From positions 1 through 64,000 of the forward strand of contig CAYPJU010000028.1 of the NCBI GenBank assembly GCA_964411125.1: a DNA stretch of 64,000 nt, read 5' to 3'. A model generated the notes under the pieces. It was not told the origin of the DNA and did no database searches. It saw only the letters and a list, made by a program, of their open reading frames with translations. How positions within the stretch are numbered: the stretch's first letter is position 1; each line of letters starts with the position of its first letter. Positions 44,827 through 53,291 of the stretch are shown here, in pieces. The position numbers and the translations under genes are program-made. Origin of the DNA: JBFIHF01 sp964411125. GTDB taxonomy: Bacteria > Myxococcota_A > Bradymonadia > Bradymonadales > Bradymonadaceae.

Positions 44827-44911
44827 TGTCTGCCCGATATTACCTTATCGACGAAGGGTTGCCAGGTTCCTATCCTCAGAGGGACACCGAAGACGCACGT
44901 AGGTCACCGTC

Positions 44912-45256
44912 ATGCAACTGGAAATCGTCAGCAGAGACTTCGAACTCACCCAGTCGATTCGCGAACACATCGAGACGCGTCTGGCTACACTGTCGGCCTG
45001 GAGCCGGCGAGACATCCGGACTGTTCGGGTGACTCTGGGCGACATGAACGGTCCTCGCGGGGGGGCCGACAAGTATTGCAAGGTGTCTGTCACATTGAGG
45101 TCTGGGCCGGACATTCGGGTCGGGAAAGTTTCCGACAACCTCTACGATGCGATCACGCGGGCGGCCCTCGCCGCGGTGCGCACCACGTCGGAGATGATCT
45201 CGCGTCGCCGTCGGCGATGGAGACGGTCCCGCCGCAGTCTCGGGCTGCTCTTCTGA
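44912..45256 (+). CDS. hpf: ribosome hibernation-promoting factor, short form
   Basis: A 114-aa HPF/RaiA-family protein that binds the 30S decoding site and stalls ribosomes in starvation. The fold is seen in LEIVSRDFELTQSIREHIET, the helix LATLSAW, the strands VRVTLGD and VSVTLRSGP, and the helix NLYDAITRAALAAVRTTSE. The C-terminus is a very basic tail (RRRRRWRRSRR) instead of the dimerisation domain of long HPF. It sits between nhaR and nhaA. Cotranscription with nhaA is possible since both read right and the gap is 100 bases. Confidence 0.88.
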   Translation: MQLEIVSRDFELTQSIREHIETRLATLSAWSRRDIRTVRVTLGDMNGPRGGADKYCKVSVTLRSGPDIRVGKVSDNLYDAITRAALAAVRTTSEMISRRRRRWRRSRRSLGLLF

Positions 45257-45262
45257 GTCCGC

Positions 45263-45315
45263 GAAACTGCGGGCACTCGTCACGCATCTTTTTCCGTGAA
45301 ACTGCGGGCACTCGT
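45263..45315 (+). repeat. 18-base direct repeat in the nhaA leader
   Basis: GAAACTGCGGGCACTCGT occurs at 45263-45280 and again at 45298-45315, a period of 35 bases. It lies between hpf and nhaA and may be a pair of regulator-binding sites or a remnant duplication. Confidence 0.8.
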
Positions 45316-45328
45316 ACGAAAATTTAAC

Positions 45329-45345
45329 GGCCGCATCGAGCGGCC
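45329..45345 (+). other. hairpin just upstream of nhaA
   Basis: A perfect 6-bp inverted repeat, GGCCGC-ATCGA-GCGGCC, ends 11 bases before the nhaA ATG. It could shield or expose the GGAG ribosome-binding site. Confidence 0.5.
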
Positions 45346-45356
45346 CTGGAGATGGG

Positions 45357-46640
45357 ATGGTTGGCTTGTCGTCGATAAAGAACTGGTTTGCTCGACTCGG
45401 AGCTGGCGCGATCAGCGGAATTTTGCTGCTGGTCGCGGCCCTCGTCGCGATGGTCTGGGCGAACTCGGGTTGGGCGGGCAGTTACAATGCGCTGTGGTCG
45501 ACCCTCTTTACCGTCGGTATCGGGGATGCGGCGCTCTCCAAACCGTTGATTCTGTGGGTCAACGACGGGCTGATGGCGATCTTCTTCCTCCTCGTCGGGC
45601 TCGAGATCAAGCGCGAGCTCATCGAGGGAGCTCTATCGACCCCAAGGCGTGCGGCGCTTCCCGCCATCGCCGCAGCGGGCGGGATGGCCGTCCCGGCGCT
45701 GATCTACGTCGCGTTCAACTTCGGCGGTGAAGGGCTCTCGGGTTGGGCAATTCCGGCCGCGACCGACATTGCGTTCGCTCTGGGCATCCTCGCTTTGCTG
45801 GGACGACGCGTACCAGTGGAGCTGAAGGTCTTCCTCACCGCCGTCGCGGTCGTGGACGACCTCGGCGCCGTCCTCGTGATCGCGCTCTTCTACACCGGCG
45901 AGCTCGCGACCGGCCCGTTGCTCGGCGCCGCCGTGGCGATGGTCGGGCTGATCATCGCGAACCGCTCTCGCACCAACAGCCCGATTCCCTACCTGATTCT
46001 CGGTGCTGCCCTCTGGCTCTTCGTCCTGAAATCGGGGGTCCATGCGACGGTAGCCGGTGTGCTCCTCGCGCTCACGATTCCTGCGCGGGGGATGCTCTCA
46101 GGGGATCAGTTCCAGGCGCACGGCCGCGAAATCTTCGGCTTTCAGGAGCGCGAAGACGACGACGAGCTTCCGCCGCAGACCCGCGTCGACGAGATGCGGG
46201 ATCTCTGTAACCGCGTCGAACCGATGCTGTTGCGCTGGGAGCACGCCCTGCATCCCTGGGTGATGTTCGGGGTGATGCCGATCTTCGCGCTCGCCAACGC
46301 TGGTGTCGTCGTCTCCGGAGGGGCCGAAGCGATGGCCGCCCCGGTGTCGCTCGGGGTGATGCTCGGGCTCCTGCTCGGAAAGCCGCTCGGGATCACGCTC
46401 TTCGCCTGGGTCGCGGTCGCCCTCGGGCTCAGCGAGAAGCCGGCCGAGTTCAGCTGGAAGCAGTTGCACGGCGCCGGATGGTTGGCCGGAATCGGCTTCA
46501 CGATGTCGCTCTTCGTGACCTCCCTCGCCTTCGAAAGCGAAGTTCTGGCTACCCAGGCGAAGATCGGCCTCATGACGGGCTCACTCGTCGCCGGTCTCAT
46601 CGGCGCGGCGATTCTGTACCGGTTCGGCCGCGCCGCCTGA
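45357..46640 (+). CDS. nhaA: Na+/H+ antiporter NhaA
   Basis: A 427-aa antiporter with about 12 helices that exports Na+ or Li+ in exchange for protons. The ion-binding pair is in AVAVVDDLGAVLVIALFY (the NhaA Asp163-Asp164 equivalent), and AIPAATDIAFALGILALLG marks the crossed helix 4. Charged cytoplasmic loop residues DQFQAHGREIFGFQERED are longer than in E. coli. An in-frame ATG only 5 bases before could compete. Its regulator nhaR lies nearby, and a direct repeat and a hairpin occupy the leader. A tiny membrane protein follows. Confidence 0.95.
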   Translation: MVGLSSIKNWFARLGAGAISGILLLVAALVAMVWANSGWAGSYNALWSTLFTVGIGDAALSKPLILWVNDGLMAIFFLLVGLEIKRELIEGALSTPRRAALPAIAAAGGMAVPALIYVAFNFGGEGLSGWAIPAATDIAFALGILALLGRRVPVELKVFLTAVAVVDDLGAVLVIALFYTGELATGPLLGAAVAMVGLIIANRSRTNSPIPYLILGAALWLFVLKSGVHATVAGVLLALTIPARGMLSGDQFQAHGREIFGFQEREDDDELPPQTRVDEMRDLCNRVEPMLLRWEHALHPWVMFGVMPIFALANAGVVVSGGAEAMAAPVSLGVMLGLLLGKPLGITLFAWVAVALGLSEKPAEFSWKQLHGAGWLAGIGFTMSLFVTSLAFESEVLATQAKIGLMTGSLVAGLIGAAILYRFGRAA

Positions 46641-46666
46641 CCACCCCATCGCAAGCCTTCTCCGCG

Positions 46667-46696
46667 TTGCGCCCGCGGCGGAGCCCGTGGTATCTC
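46667..46696 (+). promoter_or_regulatory. candidate promoter of the 46720 small gene
   Basis: TTGCGC (46667-46672), 18-base spacer, TATCTC (46691-46696), 23 bases before the TTG start. Confidence 0.35.
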
Positions 46697-46719
46697 CGTC
46701 TCTGCACTGGAGGTGGACC

Positions 46720-46929
46720 TTGAACGAACGACCCAGACCATTCTTGAGCGGCGAAGAGGGCCCGATTCGCTGGGACTGGTGGGGCGAGAACCCGGCCGAG
46801 ATCGTGCTGGTCGTCTTCATCCTCGTGACCTTCGCATTTCTCGTGTGGTTGCCGCCTCAAGGGTGGGGCATCGACGAGAACCCAGCCGCCGCCGGCGAGC
46901 AGACGACCGCACCACGCCTCGTCCCTTGA
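46720..46929 (+). CDS. small single-pass membrane protein
   Basis: A 69-aa protein with an N-terminal cytoplasmic part rich in Trp, Arg and Pro (IRWDWWGENPAE), one clear transmembrane helix (EIVLVVFILVTFAFLVWL) and a short polar tail. The TTG start is decided by GGAGG at 46709-46713, six bases upstream. It sits 79 bases after nhaA and could be a small partner of the antiporter or of the PEGA protein downstream. It is not a known family. Confidence 0.6.
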   Translation: MNERPRPFLSGEEGPIRWDWWGENPAEIVLVVFILVTFAFLVWLPPQGWGIDENPAAAGEQTTAPRLVP

Positions 46930-46968
46930 ACCCTCCGTTCTGCGCGGGGTTCAGGGGGGATCCAACAA

Positions 46969-46998
46969 TTGGCGGCCCCTTGGGTGCTGTGTTACATT
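46969..46998 (+). promoter_or_regulatory. candidate promoter of the 47028 operon
   Basis: TTGGCG (46969-46974), 18-base spacer, TACATT (46993-46998), 29 bases before the ATG. Confidence 0.45.
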
Positions 46999-47027
46999 CG
47001 TCGAACTTCATTTCCTCGGAGTAGACC

Positions 47028-48143
47028 ATGAAGAGACGAGCGTTGAGACGCCTGCTAGCGTGCTCGCTCACCGCTTGCCTGTGGGGGGCATCATCACTCG
47101 CGATCGCCCAGGAGACGGGCGAGACCGCCACGGAAGCAGAGCCGACCACGACAGACGAGACGCCCGCCGAAGCCGGGTCGTCCACCCCCGATAGCGACAG
47201 CGCTGGCGACGAATCCGCCGAGGGAGAAGCTGCCCCGACTTCCGCACCCCCCAAGGACGAGGCCGCACGGATCCTCTCGCTCATCAAGAATGCGAACGAC
47301 GAGTTCGCCCGAGGCGAGTTCGATGACGCACTGCGGCTCTACGAGGAAGCCTACGAGCAGTACCCGCAGCCAGTGCTGCTCTACCGCATTGGCAACGCAG
47401 CCGAGAAGCACGGCGACACGCGAAAGGCGATCGACGCGTACCGAAAGTTCGCAGAGCAGAGCCCCGCGGGAGATCCCACGGCCGCGAAGATGGCGGCAAG
47501 AGCGGACGAACTTCAAGCGACACTTCCACCTCGCGTGACCGTCACCACCGCGCCCGCCGGCGCGACGGTCTTCCTCGGCTCCGTCGATGGACAGACGCTC
47601 GGGATCACCCCCGGAACCTTCGACCTCACCGCCGGACCGACGACCCTCGTCCTGCAGCTCGACGGCTACCAGGTTTCGAAAGAAGAACTCGAACTCGCGA
47701 ACGGTACCGTCACCGACGTCGCCGTCTCCCTCGCCCCCCTCGAGCGTCTCACTCCGGCGGAGCCCGTCGCCGTCGCGACCGCGGAGCCCGAGCAGGACGG
47801 TGGGCTCGACCTTCGCACCATCGGCTACATCACTGGAGGTGTCGGAGTCGCCTTGATCGGCACGGGCGTCGTGTTCAGCGCACTCAGCGCCGGGAAGACG
47901 AACGACGTCAACGATTACGACAAGCGAGCCCCCGGCGCCTCTCGAGCAGAACTCGAGGAAATGAAGGAGCAGGCCGTCTCGTTCTACAAGACCTCCGTTC
48001 CGCTCTACGTGGCCGGAGGAATCCTGACCGCGGCAGGGGTCACGCTGGTGGTCCTCGATTCCATGGGTGACGAACCCTCCGCCCGGTTCGATTTCAACGT
48101 GTCGCCCGACGGCGCCACGGCCGGAATCTCCGGCCGGTTCTGA
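47028..48143 (+). CDS. exported TPR/PEGA membrane protein
   Basis: A 371-aa exported protein. A signal peptide ends at ASSLAIAQE; an acidic Thr/Ser/Glu linker follows to ~80; a TPR-like pair (LIKNANDEFARGEFDDALRL, DALRLYEEAYEQYPQPVLL) follows; ~165-235 is a PEGA-like domain (VTTAPAGATVFLGS, LTAGPTTLVLQLDGY); then two C-terminal hydrophobic helices (IGYITGGVGVALIGTGVVF and VAGGILTAAGVTLVVLD). PEGA proteins are commonly paired with Ser/Thr kinases, and the next gene is one. The two start 13 bases apart and are likely one transcript. Confidence 0.82.
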   Translation: MKRRALRRLLACSLTACLWGASSLAIAQETGETATEAEPTTTDETPAEAGSSTPDSDSAGDESAEGEAAPTSAPPKDEAARILSLIKNANDEFARGEFDDALRLYEEAYEQYPQPVLLYRIGNAAEKHGDTRKAIDAYRKFAEQSPAGDPTAAKMAARADELQATLPPRVTVTTAPAGATVFLGSVDGQTLGITPGTFDLTAGPTTLVLQLDGYQVSKEELELANGTVTDVAVSLAPLERLTPAEPVAVATAEPEQDGGLDLRTIGYITGGVGVALIGTGVVFSALSAGKTNDVNDYDKRAPGASRAELEEMKEQAVSFYKTSVPLYVAGGILTAAGVTLVVLDSMGDEPSARFDFNVSPDGATAGISGRF

Positions 48144-48156
48144 GCACGGCTAACTG

Positions 48157-50613
48157 ATGGCTCCTCTCGATCTCGTCACCGTTTGGGTCAGCGGCAATCT
48201 GCTGCTCGCACAGGCCGGTGGCACCATCGACATCGCCGAGGGGGCGCCGCGTGGCACGGACTGGGCATCGACCGTCGGTTTCCTCGCCGTACCAATCCTG
48301 CTCCTCGCGGCCGCCTACGGCGGTTGGCGCTTCCTGCAGACCTACCGGCGCTCGACGCAGAAGACTACCGTCGCTCCAGTCGAACTCATCGGTAAGGAGC
48401 AGCGCCGACGCATCCAGGACGCCGTGGAACGTCAGGACTACGAAGGGGCGGGTGACCTGCTCGCGAAGACCGGCTCACACGACGAGGCTGCGCAGAACTA
48501 CATCCGAGCACGAGCCTACGAGAAGGCAGCGCTCGAGTTTCAGAAGTCGGGGAACACCGCCCAGGCGATCCACTACTTCAAGCAAGCTGGCAACGTAGCC
48601 ACGGCAGCCGCCATCTACGCCGAGCAGGGCGAGCACATGGCCGCCGCCGCCGAATACTTCGCCGCCGGCGACTTCGGGCACTCCGCCGAACAGTACGCCC
48701 TCGCCGGCGACGATCGGCGTGCCGCGGAGAACTTCGAGCGGTCCGGAAAGCTGCTGAAGGCGGGCAAGTACTATGAGGTCGCCGGGCTTCAGCAGAAGGC
48801 CGCGGAAAACTACGCAGCCTACTTCAAGGGAGCCCTGGCCAAGGCCGGCGGCGTCCTCGCCGAGGTCGAGCAGGACCGCCAGTACGCCCGCCGCGCCGGT
48901 GACATCTTCCGCGACAACGGGCAGACCCAGAAGGCGGGCAGCATCTACCAGGCGGGGGGCTTCTTCGGCGAGGCTGCACAATGCCTGCGCACGACCGGTG
49001 ACTTCACCGGCGCCGCCCAGATGTTGATGAAGGCCGCCAAGCCCCTGCAGGCAGCCGAGGTCCTCGAAGAAGCCGGGGAGCGCGAAGCCGCCCTCCGAAT
49101 GCGCGCCGAGGCCGCCCTCGCCGACGAAGACTTTCGCGCGGCCGCCGCGCTCTTCCGCGACGCGGGCGACGACGAACGTGCCGCCGAACTCTTCGAGCGG
49201 GTCGAAGAGTGGGGCGAAGCCGCCCAGATTCACGAGCGCCGCGGCATGCAGCAGCGCGCCATGGAACTCTTCGAGCGCGCCGAAATGTGGGCCTACGCCG
49301 CACGCTGTGCCGAGACGGCTCAAAAGTGGGAGAGCGCTGCCGACCTCTACCACAAGGCAAACGACGTCGACGGCGAGCTCCGCGCGCTCATCGCCTCGGA
49401 ACGCCACTTCGACGCTGGTCGACTTCAGTTCGAACACCGCCGCTACGACGACGCTCTCACGACCTTGCTGCGAATCGACTCTCGTGACGAGGATTACATC
49501 CGGGGGCTCGAGCTTCAGGGCGACGTCCTCCGCTCCCAGAACCGGCACGAGAAGGCGTACAGCAAGTACCGCTCGGCGCTAGGCAACCGCGGGGTCAAAG
49601 AGAACACCGTCGCCCTCTGCTACAAGATGGCTCGCGCCCTCGAGGAGAGCGACGATCTTAAAGCAGCACTCGAGCAATTCGAGGCGATCCTCGAGTTCGA
49701 CAAGAACTACGAAGACGTCAGCCTCCGCACCAAAGCCGTGCGCGGCCGACTACGACGCGAACGGCTCCCGTCTCGGACCGCCTCGTCCGGCATCTTCTCC
49801 GCACCTGCCAACCCGAGTGGCGAGGCGCAGCGGTACGAAGTCCTCGAGGAGATTGCTCGCGGGGGCATGGGCATCGTCTACAAGGCGCGCGACACCGTCC
49901 TCGGCCGTGTCGTGGCGTACAAAGTTCTCGGTGAGAACCTCCGCGACAACGAGACCGCGGTGAAGTACTTCCTGCGCGAGGCGCGCGCCGCCGCCGCGCT
50001 CTCACACCCCAACATCGTGACCGTGTACGACGCCGGCGAGCAGGGGAACGAGTACTACATGGCGATGGAGTTCGTGGAGGGGACCACCCTCAAGGAGCTC
50101 ATCCGACGAAAGGGCGCGCTCCCCGAAGACCAGGTGCGCTACATCACCGTCCACTGCTGCCGTGCGCTGCAGTACGCGCACTCCAAGGGGATCGTCCACC
50201 GCGACATCAAGTCCGGCAACGTGATGATCACCCGTGACAAGGCGCTCAAGATCATGGACTTCGGCCTCGCGAAGTTCGTCCGCGAGTACCAGAAAGACCA
50301 CACCCAGCAGGTCGGCACGCCGTTCTACATGTCCCCCGAGCAGATCATCGGGACCGACATCGACCACCGCGCTGACCTCTACAGCCTCGGCTGCACCATC
50401 TACGAATGCGCCACCGGAACGGTGCCCTTCTTCAAGGGCGACCTGGGCTATCACCACGTCCACACGAAGCCCCCCGGCCCGCGTGGCATCAACCCGGCGC
50501 TCTCGCGCCAGATGGAGAAGGTCATCCTTCGGCTGCTCGAGAAGGACCCGTCCGACCGTTTCCAGCACGCAAAAGACATCATCGAAGACGTCGCCGTGAA
50601 GGAACGCGGCTGA
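48157..50613 (+). CDS. membrane-anchored Ser/Thr kinase with N-terminal repeats
   Basis: An 818-aa protein. An N-terminal periplasmic stretch and one membrane helix (~39-56) are followed by a long cytoplasmic array of short alpha repeats of about 33 residues (~75-520; for example YEKAALEFQKSGNTAQAIHY, AAELFERVEEWGEAAQIHE), then a Hanks-type kinase (~560-818): glycine loop ARGGMGIVYKA, catalytic Lys589, HRDIKSGNV with Asp683, and DFGL. The usual order, kinase first, then membrane helix and sensor, is reversed. It follows the PEGA gene and precedes a cysteine-rich lipoprotein. It probably phosphorylates local envelope or signalling proteins. Confidence 0.92.
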   Translation: MAPLDLVTVWVSGNLLLAQAGGTIDIAEGAPRGTDWASTVGFLAVPILLLAAAYGGWRFLQTYRRSTQKTTVAPVELIGKEQRRRIQDAVERQDYEGAGDLLAKTGSHDEAAQNYIRARAYEKAALEFQKSGNTAQAIHYFKQAGNVATAAAIYAEQGEHMAAAAEYFAAGDFGHSAEQYALAGDDRRAAENFERSGKLLKAGKYYEVAGLQQKAAENYAAYFKGALAKAGGVLAEVEQDRQYARRAGDIFRDNGQTQKAGSIYQAGGFFGEAAQCLRTTGDFTGAAQMLMKAAKPLQAAEVLEEAGEREAALRMRAEAALADEDFRAAAALFRDAGDDERAAELFERVEEWGEAAQIHERRGMQQRAMELFERAEMWAYAARCAETAQKWESAADLYHKANDVDGELRALIASERHFDAGRLQFEHRRYDDALTTLLRIDSRDEDYIRGLELQGDVLRSQNRHEKAYSKYRSALGNRGVKENTVALCYKMARALEESDDLKAALEQFEAILEFDKNYEDVSLRTKAVRGRLRRERLPSRTASSGIFSAPANPSGEAQRYEVLEEIARGGMGIVYKARDTVLGRVVAYKVLGENLRDNETAVKYFLREARAAAALSHPNIVTVYDAGEQGNEYYMAMEFVEGTTLKELIRRKGALPEDQVRYITVHCCRALQYAHSKGIVHRDIKSGNVMITRDKALKIMDFGLAKFVREYQKDHTQQVGTPFYMSPEQIIGTDIDHRADLYSLGCTIYECATGTVPFFKGDLGYHHVHTKPPGPRGINPALSRQMEKVILRLLEKDPSDRFQHAKDIIEDVAVKERG

Positions 50614-50653
50614 CTCGACACCTGCAGGAGGCGACGGGCTCCGTCGCGCGCAC

Positions 50654-51019
50654 ATGAATCACTACCGACATTTCGTCGTGAGACTGGTTGGACTCTTCGT
50701 CGTCACGCTCGGCGTCGGCTGCACGTCTGACTCGATCGACGACCGCTGCCGAACCTCCGCGGAGGCCCACTGCGCGAACTGCTACGCGTGCGGTGACGAC
50801 GGAGCCGACGCCTGCGGCGTCTCCGCCGACCTCGACGAGGCCGGGTGCGTGGAGGAAGTGTTCGTCCGATGCGGCGACCAGGCCGCCACAGTCGAAGAAG
50901 CGAAAGCAGAACTCGAACTCTGCGAAGACTCGCTCCCCGAGCTCAGTTGCGAGCTGGTGTCCCGCTCGATCGCGCAGGGTGGGCTCGCCACGACCGAAGA
51001 GTGCCAGTACTTCCTCTGA
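50654..51019 (+). CDS. small Cys-rich lipoprotein
   Basis: A 121-aa lipoprotein: signal ending in LGVGC with lipidation of Cys23, then a compact Cys-rich part (CRTSAEAHCANCYACGDDGADAC and further Cys to a total of about 11; quoted in two parts here as CRTSAEAHC and CANCYACGD) that should fold by disulfides. No family is recognised. It follows the kinase gene by 40 bases and may be its extracytoplasmic partner. It ends next to a convergent gene. Confidence 0.72.
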   Translation: MNHYRHFVVRLVGLFVVTLGVGCTSDSIDDRCRTSAEAHCANCYACGDDGADACGVSADLDEAGCVEEVFVRCGDQAATVEEAKAELELCEDSLPELSCELVSRSIAQGGLATTEECQYFL

Positions 51020-51022
51020 CCC

Positions 51023-51823
51023 TCAGACGGCGCTGGTCCCCGAAACGCCGAAAAGCTCCGCAGCGTTTTCGTAGGCCACGTTCTCGAGCTCCTCGGGGCT
51101 CGCGCCCGCATCACCGAGGGCAACCATCGTCTTCGCGATGCCGAGGATGTCCGCGGCGCCGCTCCGTAACGACGTGCTCAAGACGATTCGCGCCGAACTC
51201 CTCTCCGAAAGACGCGCGATCAACGAAGCCGCTTCCCGCGGTTCGATGTCCTGGTTTCCGACGGCGAGCCCCACGACGAAACCCTCCTCGTGGACCGTAT
51301 GCGCCGTCCGCTCGTCGAGCCGCGTGAGGAGGCAGCGCCCCGGAGCGAGCCCCCCCGCCGACAGCCGCGCCATCATCTTGTACGTCATGTTCACGTGAAG
51401 CTCGTGAGGAGGGGTGACGACCACCGGCAGCGACAGCTCCGCGGCGAGCGCGACCTGCCGGTCGAAGAGCTCCCACTGCGTCGCGGTGTCTTCCCATGCC
51501 CCGATCTCACCCACCGCCACCACCGCGTCGCGCGACAGCAGCTCGGGGAGGCGCTTCCAGACCTCGTAGTGAGCGCGCGAAGGTTGCGCCGACGGGACGA
51601 CCCCGAGCGCGACGTGACCCCGAAGGCCGCAGCGCTCGAGGCGAGCCGGCTCCTCCGAGCTCAGCGCGTCCAGGTATTCCAGGAGTGGCCCGGCCGTGGT
51701 GAAACTCTTCGGCGCGTGGGCGGTGGTCACCGCCCGCTCCGTCCCGAAGTACGCAAGGTTTCGCAGCTCGTCGTCGGTCCTCGTGTCGCTCCGGATCTGA
51801 GCGTCGAAGATCCTCATCGCCAC
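51023..51823 (-). CDS. TatD-like TIM-barrel protein with altered metal site
   Basis: A 266-aa protein of the TatD-related TIM-barrel hydrolase superfamily (COG1099/EboC type). It has the family's start-of-barrel layout, FDAQIRSDTRTDDELRNLAYFG, and the region VVAVGEIGAWED where a conserved Glu sits. The metal-binding HxH motif (normally DxHxH) is replaced by AQIRSD, and the final Asp region reads VLSTSLRSG, so several metal ligands are gone. It may be a degenerate or repurposed member. The start lies 10 bases inside the end of moaC, so the genes are coupled. Its role is unknown. Confidence 0.7.
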   Translation of the reverse strand: MAMRIFDAQIRSDTRTDDELRNLAYFGTERAVTTAHAPKSFTTAGPLLEYLDALSSEEPARLERCGLRGHVALGVVPSAQPSRAHYEVWKRLPELLSRDAVVAVGEIGAWEDTATQWELFDRQVALAAELSLPVVVTPPHELHVNMTYKMMARLSAGGLAPGRCLLTRLDERTAHTVHEEGFVVGLAVGNQDIEPREAASLIARLSERSSARIVLSTSLRSGAADILGIAKTMVALGDAGASPEELENVAYENAAELFGVSGTSAV

Positions 51824-52320
51824 GATTCTGCAGCGGGCCCGGGGGCATCTGGACGCTCCCAGTCCCCCGAACGTCCTCCCGACTTCGCGGCGAGGTGGAC
51901 GTCACCGATGACGACCTCGCGATCCGCCCCTTTCGTCATGTCGTAAATCGTGAGCGCCGCCACCGTCACTGCCGTGAGCGCCTCCATCTCCACGCCCGTC
52001 TTCCCCTCGCACCGCGCGGTCGCTTCGATGCCGATCGCCCCGTCGCACCAGGCGAAGCGCACCTCCACGTGCGACAGCCCCAGCGGATGGCACAGCGGGA
52101 TCAACTCGCCCGTCTTCTTCGCCGCCATGATGCCGGCGAGCCGCGCCGTCCCGAGTACGTCCCCTTTGGCCGCGTTCCCCGCGCGGACCGTCTCGAGCGT
52201 GGCGGCCTGCATGTACACGAACCCTCGTGCCGTGGCGGCCCGCTGCGTCGTCGCCTTAGACGACACGTCCACCATTCTCGCTTCGCCGTCCGCGTCGATG
52301 TGCGTAAGATCGTCAGCCAT
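51814..52320 (-). CDS. moaC: cyclic pyranopterin monophosphate synthase MoaC
   Basis: A 168-aa enzyme of molybdenum cofactor biosynthesis that turns the product of MoaA, (8S)-3',8-cyclo-7,8-dihydroguanosine triphosphate, into cyclic pyranopterin monophosphate. The motifs KGDVLGTARLAGIMAAKKT, LIPLCHPLGLS and TGVEMEALTAVTVAALTIYD are all typical. The ATG at 52320 opens MADDLTHID. No moaA, moaE or moeA gene is present in the window, so the pathway is scattered. It overlaps the TatD-like gene. Confidence 0.96.
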   Translation of the reverse strand: MADDLTHIDADGEARMVDVSSKATTQRAATARGFVYMQAATLETVRAGNAAKGDVLGTARLAGIMAAKKTGELIPLCHPLGLSHVEVRFAWCDGAIGIEATARCEGKTGVEMEALTAVTVAALTIYDMTKGADREVVIGDVHLAAKSGGRSGDWERPDAPGPAAESWR

Positions 52321-52442
52321 GAAACGCTCGCTTGGTGTTTCGTCCGGCGCCCGGGGACTTTGCAAGGCGGGGCCATCTCGGTAAACAGTGGTTTGCATCC
52401 CCCGGACGTCGCCGGCAGAACGCAACCGCAGGCCGATATAAC

Positions 52443-53291
52443 ATGAAACGACTTCTGCTCGCATCGCTGCTACTCCTCGCCTCGTGTGCGGGGTCGACCC
52501 CCGAGTCGACGCTCGCCGACGCACGCGTCGCCCTCGATGCGGGGAATCTGCAGGTGGCCAGGGCGAAGGCCGAGAGCGTCCATCGGGAAGATCCCGAACG
52601 AAAGGACGCTCGCGCGATCCTCGCCTCGGTGCACCGCGAGCTGGCGACGCGCAACGAGACCGCCGGAGAACTCGAGCGCGCCCATAACGCCTACGTTCGC
52701 GCCGGGGAGCTCGAGCCACGCCGAGCGATGCGTGCTCAGGACTGGTGGAAGGCGTACGAGAGCGGGCGCAATGCGGGCCTGGAATCCCGGCGGCTCGGTC
52801 CCTACCTCGAGAGCTCCCTCGAGGCGGATCCGTCGAGCGCCGAGATCCACGCCGTCGCCGCCGAACACTTCGACCTCGAGGGGGACCTCAAGGCCGCCGC
52901 CAGACACTACCTCTGGCTCTGGGAGGCCGATCGAACGGCTCTCAACATCGGGCTGCGCCTCGGCGGGATCTACTCGGAGCTCGAGGAGTGGGAGGACGCC
53001 GAGGCCGTCTTCCGTCGCGTCCTCGAAGCCGACCCCGGCAACGTGCAGGCGAAGTTGCGGCTCGCCGACGCCTACGAAAACCAGCGCCGCGACAAGTCGG
53101 CGCGCGAAATCTACCTCGCGCTCGTCGAAGAATACCCCGACAACGCGATGATCCTCTTCCGGTACGCGGACTTCCTCGAGCAACAGGGGGACCGTGAGCG
53201 AGCCGCCGCCGTCCGTGCGCAGGCGCGTGGAGAGCTCCCCGGGGTCGAGCGTCGGGAAATGCGCGAGCTCAAGCGGAGGAAGAAGCGGTGA
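52443..53291 (+). CDS. TPR-repeat lipoprotein
   Basis: A 282-aa lipoprotein with the lipobox LLASCAGS (Cys17) and at least six TPR motifs (for example ARAKAESVHREDPERKDARA, LEEWEDAEAVFRRVLEADPG, DKSAREIYLALVEEYPDNA). It could anchor an envelope assembly. Its stop overlaps the universal stress protein start as GTGA, so both are translated in series, which also implies the rsmA gene downstream. Confidence 0.85.
   Translation: MKRLLLASLLLLASCAGSTPESTLADARVALDAGNLQVARAKAESVHREDPERKDARAILASVHRELATRNETAGELERAHNAYVRAGELEPRRAMRAQDWWKAYESGRNAGLESRRLGPYLESSLEADPSSAEIHAVAAEHFDLEGDLKAAARHYLWLWEADRTALNIGLRLGGIYSELEEWEDAEAVFRRVLEADPGNVQAKLRLADAYENQRRDKSAREIYLALVEEYPDNAMILFRYADFLEQQGDRERAAAVRAQARGELPGVERREMRELKRRKKR

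Noticed and set aside
45263..45315. CRISPR array
   Set aside because: Only two copies of an 18-base repeat are present and the spacer is 17 bases; there are no cas genes.
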